Origin: a virus
Virus record (IMG/VR): IMGVR_UViG_3300017917_002918
Span: 103,402 to 167,401 of that record
Strand: one strand, 5' to 3'
Length of the DNA stretch: 64,000 nucleotides
Shown: positions 23,922 through 32,193 of the stretch, piece after piece
Layout of the letters: each line of letters begins with the position of its first letter
Position numbering within the stretch: the stretch's first letter is position 1
The notes under the pieces: generated by a model
What the model saw: the letters and a program-made list of their open reading frames with translations, nothing else
Databases searched by the model: none
Told to the model about the DNA's origin: nothing
Program-made: the position numbers and the translations under genes

Positions 23922-25013
23922 TTTGTTTTTTTGGTGTTAGTTAGTTAGTTATATATTGTGATATTGTGATATATAGATATAGATATAGATATAGATATAT
24001 AATGTTGGTGATATTTAGCGTGTTGCTTACTTATAGTTAGTGACTATGATATTATTAGTATATATAATTTAGTATATAGATATAATTTAGTAAGTATTTA
24101 TTTATATGTTTGTTTATTTGCAATCACTTCACCAAGGTCCGCCGTGTTGTATACGACTTTACAATTATTCCCATTTCACATAGTATATATCAATTTTTTA
24201 TTACAGCAGTCAAAAAAACAATAATATCAATAAGTATAATATATTAATAGTATGTATGTTCTATAAATAATAATGGTCATCTAATGATCAATGCTAAAAA
24301 ATAGCTCCATAAAAAAACATCAAGATCGGGCAATATAAAGTATGTTATACAGGATCAGTTTACATAAGTAGGGGGTACTTTACAATTTTTGGATCGGTAA
24401 ATGTGGGATAACGTGGGTAGTACATCTACCCACATACCTAACACTAATTTACCCTCATTTTTCCTTACTCCCATCTACATATCCTCTCCCTCATCTCCCT
24501 CTTATATACGTCCCCTTCTGACTCACATCCTAATCGATTCCATATCGCTAATCATCCCACTCATTCCCTATTATAAATTAACTAATAGTACATTAAATTT
24601 TCCATCCCTAACTTCATAATCACCAATATTCCCTACTCCCATCTACATAAATACCACTAATATACCTCGTTATAATTCCCTGTTATATAGCCTACCGTAT
24701 AACTAACATAAACAAACTAATTTCCCTTGTCACATCTACATTATACCGATATGCACCTTAATATAACCAAAAATTGACCTATAAAAAATATCAAATTATC
24801 CTAATATTTTCCAATAAATTAACTAAAACTTGCATAAAACAGCATAAAACACGCTATAATTCAATATAAATTAATACACCTAAATTTACCCTTACTGTGT
24901 TCCGTATAACTGACCATACCGCCCCGTACAATACAAATCCAAGTATAAATCAATACAAAAAAGAACCCTTAATAATTTAAAGGTTCTGATCTAGTTAGTT
25001 ATACTATAATCAC
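23922..25013. other. Non-coding convergence zone, G-depleted on the plus strand
   Basis: A gene-free kilobase between rightward and leftward genes. 23973-24002 holds a tandem GATATA repeat. From about 24425 to 24960 the plus strand is nearly free of G (roughly 4% by eye) but rich in C, with recurrent CATCTACAT (near 24473, 24644 and 24737). No promoter or ORF with a ribosome binding site is seen. The strong skew suggests a special replication or transcription feature, or a decayed minus-strand gene. Confidence 0.45.
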
Positions 25014-25439
25014 CTATACTTCAATCAATCTTTCACCCCTATATTCTGATACAAAAGCAAAGATTAACACTGTTGCAACAACTATATTTATAGCGTTTAG
25101 TAGAGTTAGTTCTTGCCAAAACTCTCCCAAGTATATACTAAGTGCGATTCCAAGTATATATGATACATCTAGCAAACCTAGTATTGTAATAGTAATAACA
25201 TTCTTATACTTAGGTACTATATACTTAATAGAATAGGCAAAAGCTACAATACAGGCTATATGTTGACCAACCTTTACTAATCCAGTTTCGCTTGAGTATC
25301 CTAAGTACCATACATTAATTAAATTTGACAACATGGATATAACTATTGCAAAAGCAACTGAAACTGGTAAAAACAATATCCACCTTATTACGTTTGGTAT
25401 CTTATCTAAAAATTCTGTTAAAGCATTATCTTCTGTCAT
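25014..25439 (-). CDS. Membrane protein, 141 aa
   Basis: Four predicted membrane segments (about residues 15-40, 50-70, 75-100 and 110-135). GAGAGGA precedes the ATG. It is the last gene of the leftward surface-type cassette. No family recognised. Confidence 0.65.
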   Translation of the reverse strand: MTEDNALTEFLDKIPNVIRWILFLPVSVAFAIVISMLSNLINVWYLGYSSETGLVKVGQHIACIVAFAYSIKYIVPKYKNVITITILGLLDVSYILGIALSIYLGEFWQELTLLNAINIVVATVLIFAFVSEYRGERLIEV

Positions 25440-25464
25440 ATTAAATATCCTCTCAAGTTATATT

Positions 25465-25689
25465 TTATGGATTACACTTACTACATGCACTGAATCCCCT
25501 ACTTTTAGCATCACTAAGTGTTATCTCTATCTTACTTTTGCTTAAATAACTACATCCACTGTCATGATATTTGGATCCTGTTTTAGTAATATATACAGTT
25601 TTAGAATCTACACTACTTGCTGTTGGAGTACTTGTACCACATCCAACTAAAACAAACATTAATAAAAATGGTGCTATTAACTTTTTCAA
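25465..25689 (-). CDS. Small lipoprotein with Ada-like Cys domain
   Basis: 74 residues from TTG after AGAAGGTGA. The signal peptide ends in the lipobox LVGC (cysteine at residue 17). The mature part has YHDSGCSYLSKSKIEITL followed by SACSKC, a Y-H-x2-GC...C-x2-C motif also present at the C-terminus of the ComEC-like protein at 26852. Four metal-ligand candidates (H and three C) suggest zinc binding on the cell surface. Confidence 0.72.
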   Translation of the reverse strand: MKKLIAPFLLMFVLVGCGTSTPTASSVDSKTVYITKTGSKYHDSGCSYLSKSKIEITLSDAKSRGFSACSKCNP

Positions 25690-25753
25690 TATATTTCACC
25701 TTCTCCTGTGTTCTTGTTAATGTTATTATAAACTTAAAAATTTAAGCTCATGT

Positions 25754-25948
25754 TTAATCAAATAATTCATCCATTAACTTATCTATTTCATTTTCTCTTT
25801 CTAATCTACCAACCTTGTTCACAGTAATATCTACAATATCACCTTCATTTAATCCATCAAGTATAATTCTAGGAATATTAATCATTGTCTTATCTTCCAT
25901 TTCTACAACTACACAGTCTCCTTCAAATCTATCAATTATCAATCTCAA
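25754..25948 (-). CDS. DUF3006-family protein
   Basis: 64 residues from TTG after AAAGGGTGA. The start RLIIDRFEGDCVVVEME and later GLNEGDIVDI are typical of DUF3006, a small family often found beside ComEC-like metallo-beta-lactamase proteins. That partner lies about 1 kb upstream here. Function unknown. Confidence 0.75.
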   Translation of the reverse strand: MRLIIDRFEGDCVVVEMEDKTMINIPRIILDGLNEGDIVDITVNKVGRLERENEIDKLMDELFD

Positions 25949-25988
25949 ATTAGCTTCACCCTTTCATATTGAAGTTACACAAAAACAT

Positions 25989-26429
25989 CTAATCATCTAT
26001 ATAACCATTTTCATTCTTTTTAAAATATAAGAATAATCTTTTACATACTAATTCTAATGATTCTTCGGATTGTGTTATTTCTTTAAAATTTCTTAATAAA
26101 TAATCTAGAGTTCCCCAATATACTAATGATGATGCTTTTACATAATGACCATTAACCCATTGTGAAACATGAATACAGTTCAAACAATTGTACAAATTTT
26201 TTAAAGTATTCTCATTTGCATTGTATTTATTTAATACAATTTGAACATTTGAATCATTTATACAAAGCTTAATCAAATCATTCAATGCGGAGTCAATAAT
26301 ATGATTTCTTTTGTCTATATCTTTGAAAAATTCTGAAATGTTATCTATCGGTGGATTTAGTCGTTTTGAAATTTTAATCAATTTCCTAGATTTTGCAAAG
26401 GAGAATATAATTTTTTTTAATAGTCGCAT
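25989..26429 (-). CDS. Hypothetical protein, 146 aa
   Basis: GAGGGAT precedes the ATG. Basic N-terminus, then an all-helical profile with LKNLYNCLNCIHVSQWVNGHY. No family recognised. Part of the leftward cassette. Confidence 0.6.
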   Translation of the reverse strand: MRLLKKIIFSFAKSRKLIKISKRLNPPIDNISEFFKDIDKRNHIIDSALNDLIKLCINDSNVQIVLNKYNANENTLKNLYNCLNCIHVSQWVNGHYVKASSLVYWGTLDYLLRNFKEITQSEESLELVCKRLFLYFKKNENGYIDD

Positions 26430-26471
26430 TTTAATCCCTCATTTTTTTAGTTTGTGTTTATTTTATTTTAT

Positions 26472-26846
26472 TTAATCATGAAACTCTTTGCCTGCAACAG
26501 CTCGTATTGCAATGTATATACCTATAACTCCCATCAATACAGCAAACCAAAACGGAAGAAATGTACATTCTTGTATTGGATTAGACTCAACATTGCCACC
26601 ATACACTTCTATATATATAAAGGCAGATATAACAAAAGAAACAACTGTATATGAATAATCAATACTTTGATTATAGAAAGCACATAATGAAATAACTATT
26701 AGTGAATAAAAAACTATACTTCCCCATTCATAATAATAGTTTAACGGTAAAAATATTAAAATCAAATACGTAATTATCTTTTTACTTATGTCGTTATACT
26801 TATTACTTTCAATAATCGTATTTTCTGCATTTGACACATTATCCAT
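26472..26846 (-). CDS. Small membrane protein, 124 aa
   Basis: The start ATG follows GGAGGTTGATT. About four hydrophobic segments span residues 20-115. It lies immediately downstream of the ComEC-like gene, whose stop precedes its start by a few nt, so it is co-translated. Confidence 0.62.
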   Translation of the reverse strand: MDNVSNAENTIIESNKYNDISKKIITYLILIFLPLNYYYEWGSIVFYSLIVISLCAFYNQSIDYSYTVVSFVISAFIYIEVYGGNVESNPIQECTFLPFWFAVLMGVIGIYIAIRAVAGKEFHD

Positions 26847-26851
26847 TACAA

Positions 26852-28090
26852 TCAACCTCCGCATACTTTACATGGTTCTAGTCCTCTATTTAACGCATCC
26901 TCTAGACTAATGGGTATCTTTGACCTATTCAAAGATATGCAACCATCTTTATGATACTTTTTGCCAGTATTTGTTGTATAAACTGTAGGATTGGCTTTTT
27001 CAGTTTGTTCAGTAGGTTTAATTGTAACCTCTGGTACATAATCACCACTAGATATAACTGGAGCTACTATTGAGTTGCTTATTGATTGTTGTGTGTTGGG
27101 TGGAGCATTTTCTTTTACAGGAGATGATTTTTTATCAAATGTAATTTTGTCTTTATCACAAGTTGCAACAATTGTCCCCATAGTATCAGTTCTAAATATC
27201 TCAACATTACTTGTTAATAGTCTATTCACTGTATCCTGTGCAGGATGACCATAGCTATTACCTTTACCAACACTTATTACAGCTTGTTTAGGGTTTACTG
27301 CTTTAAGAAAATTGGCACTTGTAGATGATTTACTTCCATGATGACCAATCTTCAATACATCTGCTTTAAGATCATAGCCTTTACTTAACATTTCATTTTC
27401 TGATAAATTCTCAGCATCACCTTCAAACAAGAATGATTTATTACCATATGTCATCTTTATAACTACGGAATAATTATTTAAATCATCATAGCTACTTCCG
27501 TTTGGTGCGAGTATTTCTGTTTTTATACTTTTGTCAAAGTTAATATTCATTCCACCAACTGCACTAGTGATTTTAGCACCTTTGTTTTTTATTGACAATA
27601 ATACATCCTCAAATGTTTTAGTAGTAGTTTTTGCTTTTGACATATATATGTCACCTATGGCTAAATTGTTTATTACAATATCCATACCACCAATATGGTC
27701 TTCGTGCGGATGTGTTCCTACAACAACATCAAGTTTGTTTATTCCTAAACTTTTAATGTATGATACTACCGAATTCCCATCTGGATTATTACCTGCATCA
27801 ATCAACATTGATTTTCCATTAGGCGATTGAATCAGAATAGAATCAGCCTGTCCAACATCAATATAATGGACTTTAACATTACCATTTACCATAGGTATTG
27901 TTATTGGGTTTGTTGCTACAGGTGACACTGGTACTGAACCTTCTTTAACCTTATTACTCTCAACTACTGTATTTGTGATTGGTTTAGTTGGTGAATCTTT
28001 TTTCGTTTCCGTATTCGCACCAATTACAAATAATACAGCCATGATTCCAAATACCGTTAAGAATATTTTGTTCTTGAATAGTCTTTTCAT
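26852..28090 (-). CDS. Secreted ComEC-like metallo-beta-lactamase protein
   Basis: 412 residues with an N-terminal signal anchor (IFLTVFGIMAVLFVIGA) and a linker. The metallo-beta-lactamase domain of the ComEC/Rec2 soluble type follows: VHYIDVGQADSILI, SMLIDAGNN, the metal motif GTHPHEDHIGGMD (~residue 130), and IGHHGSKSS (~245). The C-terminus has the same Y-H-x2-GC...C-x2-C module as the lipoprotein at 25465. The family includes extracellular nucleases and phosphodiesterases. A role at the cell surface, perhaps in superinfection or DNA processing, is inference. Confidence 0.85.
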   Translation of the reverse strand: MKRLFKNKIFLTVFGIMAVLFVIGANTETKKDSPTKPITNTVVESNKVKEGSVPVSPVATNPITIPMVNGNVKVHYIDVGQADSILIQSPNGKSMLIDAGNNPDGNSVVSYIKSLGINKLDVVVGTHPHEDHIGGMDIVINNLAIGDIYMSKAKTTTKTFEDVLLSIKNKGAKITSAVGGMNINFDKSIKTEILAPNGSSYDDLNNYSVVIKMTYGNKSFLFEGDAENLSENEMLSKGYDLKADVLKIGHHGSKSSTSANFLKAVNPKQAVISVGKGNSYGHPAQDTVNRLLTSNVEIFRTDTMGTIVATCDKDKITFDKKSSPVKENAPPNTQQSISNSIVAPVISSGDYVPEVTIKPTEQTEKANPTVYTTNTGKKYHKDGCISLNRSKIPISLEDALNRGLEPCKVCGG

Positions 28091-28180
28091 TTGTCAATCA
28101 TTTCCTTTCATATTTTTATCATTTTTAAATGTTATCATAAAATAACAATATTGCCAATATATTCTGAAGATATTTATTCA

Positions 28181-29230
28181 CTATTCCTTATGTTCTATTA
28201 AGCTAATTAAATGTCTAATTGTACTATCACCAGACCTCTTAATTAGCTTAATTAATTCAACTTTACTTAATCCTTGTAATAACCCCAGATCAGGCTTATC
28301 TTGATGTAAACTATAACTCAATTGCTTAGTTAAACTATCGTTCTTTTTTAAATAATACTTAAAAGTAGTTTGTATATTTCTGTGATGTGAAAATTTAGCT
28401 ACAGAAGCTATATCACCGCCAGAATTAGCATATGCATAATCAGAAGCACTTTTTTTTATTGAATGTAGTGTAATATTTCTCGAAGTGTCAATTTTATGAT
28501 ATTTTAAAAACTTCTTTAATGTACGTCTAAGTGGCTTTTCGGTTATACCAAATATCTTATTGTTTGGTAATCTATGTTTTAACAATTCTTGGGCTAATTC
28601 ATCAGGTATTGCAGTAGTTTCATCTTTGCCCTTATCTCTAAGTTGTATAGCCCAAACTTTTTTACCTGTTCCAGCATCATCTAAATATACTATTTGATCT
28701 GCCGTCATGTTTAATATTGATTTATAACGTATTGCTGTAATAAATAGCACCCTAAAGAATAAACTTTGTAATTTAGGCTTGAAGTATTCTTTGCTTGAAA
28801 ATTCAAATAATTTATTTATTTCTTTTTCTGATAGACTACCGTATGAATTAACAGATAAATCAGATACCATTAATGGTCTAATATTAAATATTTTTAAATT
28901 AATATCATTATCATGTCTAGATAATTCTTCGAATAGAGTTTTAATTGCTGACAACTTCTTATTTACTGATTGTGCGAGATTGCCTTTATTAAGTAAATAT
29001 TCTTGATACATTAAGTTATCTTGATACGTTATTTTCTTTATATCATCCCACTCAATATTATTTAAGGATTTACCTAATACTGCACTAAAATAATCAGAGA
29101 ACCAGCACACATAATTCTTTCTAGTATTTGCACTAGCTCTACCTTTGCTATTTAAGTATAGCTCTATTGCTGAACTAGCTGTTTCCTTATTAAATAACCT
29201 TACATTCTTCAATTCTTCAATAGCTGTCAT
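28181..29230 (-). CDS. Tyrosine recombinase / phage integrase
   Basis: 349 residues from the ATG after AAGGATGG. An N-terminal SAM-like core-binding domain (to ~160) is followed by the catalytic domain. The first arginine is in FITAIRYKSIL, the box II segment reads LHSIKKSASD (H-x-x-K where HxxR is usual), then SHHRNIQTTFKYY with the nucleophilic tyrosine. It may integrate the element or resolve dimers. No attachment site was recognised next to it. Confidence 0.78.
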   Translation of the reverse strand: MTAIEELKNVRLFNKETASSAIELYLNSKGRASANTRKNYVCWFSDYFSAVLGKSLNNIEWDDIKKITYQDNLMYQEYLLNKGNLAQSVNKKLSAIKTLFEELSRHDNDINLKIFNIRPLMVSDLSVNSYGSLSEKEINKLFEFSSKEYFKPKLQSLFFRVLFITAIRYKSILNMTADQIVYLDDAGTGKKVWAIQLRDKGKDETTAIPDELAQELLKHRLPNNKIFGITEKPLRRTLKKFLKYHKIDTSRNITLHSIKKSASDYAYANSGGDIASVAKFSHHRNIQTTFKYYLKKNDSLTKQLSYSLHQDKPDLGLLQGLSKVELIKLIKRSGDSTIRHLISLIEHKE

Positions 29231-29357
29231 AATCAACACCATCCTTATTCGTAATAATTTATATTTTATATTTACGGGCTATATAACTAATTATAGGGCA
29301 ATATAACTAAAATGTCAACATATAATTAAATTATAATTTTCTATTATTATATTATAA

Positions 29358-29386
29358 TTGACATTATTTCCAGTTTCATTTATAAT
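29358..29386 (+). promoter_or_regulatory. Promoter of the UvrD-like helicase
   Basis: TTGACA (29358-29363), 17-nt spacer, TATAAT (29381-29386), with a TAATTAAATTATAA junction motif just upstream (near 29323-29336). Confidence 0.8.
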
Positions 29387-29425
29387 TATACTTAGTAATT
29401 AAAATATGATAATGGAGTTGATATA

Positions 29426-31399
29426 ATGCTTAGTAAAATTAACACAAATTATGACCAATTAAATGAAGCACAAAGAGAAGCTGTATTTCTTGTAGAGGGT
29501 AATGCGTTAGTTGTAAGTTGTCCTGGTTCGGGTAAAAGTAGAATACTAGTTGAACGTATTGGTAGGTTACTTGATTTAGGTTACAAAGCAGAAAATATAT
29601 TGGCAGTTACATTTTCTAGATCGGCTGCTGATTCAATGAAGGGTAGGTTACAGAAGATTGCTCCAGATTATGTAGATGATGTTACAATTAATACATTTCA
29701 TTCGGTATGTTATAGGATACTGAAAACACATTCTACATACTATCAAAAGAACAATATATCTAGAGAGTTTGAGTTAAAGAAATTAATGATACAGATTGTA
29801 GTTAATGAACTAGGATTAGAGAAAAAGAGTAATAATGTAGATGCTCCTGCCCTACTGAGCTTTATATCGTACCAGAAAACACATCTCTTATCACCAGATG
29901 ATGAATTGATATTTATGCCTGGCATTCCCTACTCTATGAATCAAATGCAACGAATATATGCAATGTGGGAGAAGATGAAACATGTGCATAAGATAGTATC
30001 ATTTGATGATATGTTGTTTGAGACATACAAGCTCTTGTCTAATAACGCCTCTATTAGACGATTTTATCAAGAGAAATATAAATTTATTATTTGTGATGAA
30101 ACTAACGACCTTACTAAAATACAATATGAATTAATCCGTATATTCAGTCTCAAGGCTAAAAGTACAATGTTAATTGGAGATTTTTCGCAAGCTATATACC
30201 AATTTATGGGAGCAAGTAGTAAGTATATGAAGTCATTCATAACTGACTTCCCTGATGTAAAAGTAATTAACTCAAACACTAATTATCGGTGTCAAAGTAA
30301 AGTAGTTGATTTGTTCAATAATTACCTAGCTGGTACAGAAGAAGCTTCATATGAGTATTACACCCCTGCTAAAGCGTTTAAAAATGCAGGAACTAATGTA
30401 GACTTACATGTATTCCAAGATGGCAAAGAAGAGGCAGAATGGGTCGCTAAAGAGATTGATAAACTTGTTAATATTGATAAGAAGTATACATATGGCGATA
30501 TATTGATCCTATATAGAACTAATGTTCAATCCAGACCATTCGAGGAAGTATTTATAAATAAGAGTATACCTTATCACCTAGCAGATGGATTGTCATTCTA
30601 TAATAGACGTGAAATAAAAGATATAGTATCATACTTAGAGCTGATTCATGACTCTAATAATAATGAAGCTTGGGACAGAATAGCAAATGTACCTAATAGA
30701 TTTTTTGGGTCGGTATTTAAGGATGAAGTAGCTGTGTATGCTGAGAGGCATAAAATGAGTTTATATGATGCGATGTTAAGCTTTCCAAGAAAGAGTGAGT
30801 GGAGATATAAAGCATCAATTGAAGGCTTTGAGAAGGTTATAAGAAGATGTAGGAGTCATATGGGTACATATAAAGTATCAACACTAATTAGTATTATAAG
30901 AGATGATTTAGGCTATGATGATTACATATCTAAAGAATATGGTGACGCTGTTGACAATCACCGTACCGACAATTTAAACAGTTTTCAAGCACAAGCAAAT
31001 GACTATAAGGATCTAGGTGAGTTTCTAAAGGTGATCAAGGCTTTGTCATGTGGTGATGAGGATAAGACTAAGAATAGATTTGCTACTAAGAAGGATAAAG
31101 TAGAAATGATGACTGCTCACAAATCAAAAGGACTAGAAAGTAAGGTTGTATTTGCAGTAGGATTCTCAAAATGCCTATTCCCTCACTATATGAACACCGA
31201 TCCAGAGTCAGAGAGATTGTTAGGTTATGTAATGTTATCTAGAGCGGAGGAACAAATGTACATTAGTTCGGTATTGACACACAATGACAAAATGACAACG
31301 GTTAGTGAGTTTTTGGATAATTGCTTTCCTGCTGATTATATAAAGAAAAAGATTAAAGCATGTGAGAAACGCAATGCAGAATTAATATTAAATTCTTAG
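29426..31399 (+). CDS. UvrD/PcrA-like SF1 helicase
   Basis: 657 residues, the short end for the family. Motif I is SCPGSGKSRILVERI (~residue 31), motif Ia AVTFSRSAADSM, motif II IICDETNDLT (DETN instead of the usual DEAQ/DEFQ), motif III LIGDFSQAIYQF, motif V MMTAHKSKGLE (~560) and motif VI MLSRAEEQMYIS. It probably acts in phage DNA replication or repair. First gene of the rightward replication/transcription block. Confidence 0.88.
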   Translation: MLSKINTNYDQLNEAQREAVFLVEGNALVVSCPGSGKSRILVERIGRLLDLGYKAENILAVTFSRSAADSMKGRLQKIAPDYVDDVTINTFHSVCYRILKTHSTYYQKNNISREFELKKLMIQIVVNELGLEKKSNNVDAPALLSFISYQKTHLLSPDDELIFMPGIPYSMNQMQRIYAMWEKMKHVHKIVSFDDMLFETYKLLSNNASIRRFYQEKYKFIICDETNDLTKIQYELIRIFSLKAKSTMLIGDFSQAIYQFMGASSKYMKSFITDFPDVKVINSNTNYRCQSKVVDLFNNYLAGTEEASYEYYTPAKAFKNAGTNVDLHVFQDGKEEAEWVAKEIDKLVNIDKKYTYGDILILYRTNVQSRPFEEVFINKSIPYHLADGLSFYNRREIKDIVSYLELIHDSNNNEAWDRIANVPNRFFGSVFKDEVAVYAERHKMSLYDAMLSFPRKSEWRYKASIEGFEKVIRRCRSHMGTYKVSTLISIIRDDLGYDDYISKEYGDAVDNHRTDNLNSFQAQANDYKDLGEFLKVIKALSCGDEDKTKNRFATKKDKVEMMTAHKSKGLESKVVFAVGFSKCLFPHYMNTDPESERLLGYVMLSRAEEQMYISSVLTHNDKMTTVSEFLDNCFPADYIKKKIKACEKRNAELILNS

Positions 31400-31508
31400 T
31401 AATTAAATTATGATAACATATTGACTTTTAGTTGAAAATATGATAAAGTATTATTATAAGCATAAAACTAATAGTAATAATACTTTATCGTGATTGGAGG
31501 TGATTTTA

Positions 31509-31697
31509 GTGGCTGATGCATTGTTGTCTTTCTTTTTCTTATTGTGTTGCATAGTGATTGCACCTGTAATAGCTATGGTAGTTGGTATAGCAGTTGTATT
31601 TAGCATCCAAGCATTGTATTACATAATTCCTTTTGTATTAGTAGTTTTTGTAGTGTTTGTGTTAGGCGTTAGTATTAATGCTATGTTCAAGAAGTAA
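31509..31697 (+). CDS. Small membrane protein, 62 aa
   Basis: GTG start 9 nt after GGAGGTGA. Two hydrophobic helices (residues about 5-30 and 35-57) and a lysine tail. Unknown function. Confidence 0.58.
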   Translation: MADALLSFFFLLCCIVIAPVIAMVVGIAVVFSIQALYYIIPFVLVVFVVFVLGVSINAMFKK

Positions 31698-31749
31698 TAT
31701 TGCTTGTAATTAACTTATGACAATAATAAAATTAAAGGAGGGTTTAACC

Positions 31750-32169
31750 ATGCATCATGAATTCGCAGGAACATTAGTATTACCAGAGGTAACAGGAAAG
31801 TTTGAGTATCAGATATTTGATAACAGGGACATTAGAAACATAAGACTTGTTAATTTATCTGAAGTTTTAGATGAAATTTATTTTAAATCTAGCACATCTG
31901 AAGTAATCATTGAAGTTACGGTATGGAATTATGAGAGTAATGCATACCTTGGAGCTTTCTGTGAGAAAGGTCAATTATACTTAGACAAAGTCGCAGATAT
32001 GGATATTACAATGTATATAGGTGAAATGGGTTCTGGTGTTTGTTTAGATGATGTGTTGTTTGATAATGTAGGCAAGAAAGTAGTAATCGATGTGATAGAT
32101 TTAGATTTTGCTAGGAGAGCTGATAAAGAAGATCTTGAGGTTCACAAGGCAAGTAAATATATTAATTAA
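31750..32169 (+). CDS. Hypothetical protein, 139 aa
   Basis: Starts at the ATG after AAAGGAGGG. Beta-rich, acidic. It ends 24 nt before the RNA polymerase gene and could be an accessory factor, but no homology is recognised. Confidence 0.6.
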   Translation: MHHEFAGTLVLPEVTGKFEYQIFDNRDIRNIRLVNLSEVLDEIYFKSSTSEVIIEVTVWNYESNAYLGAFCEKGQLYLDKVADMDITMYIGEMGSGVCLDDVLFDNVGKKVVIDVIDLDFARRADKEDLEVHKASKYIN

Positions 32170-32193
32170 ATTATAATTTCAGGAGGAATTTTA

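Noticed and set aside
24401-24619. 72-codon ORF in the G-depleted region
   Set aside because: Proline/threonine/serine-rich translation is an effect of the skewed composition; no ribosome binding site.
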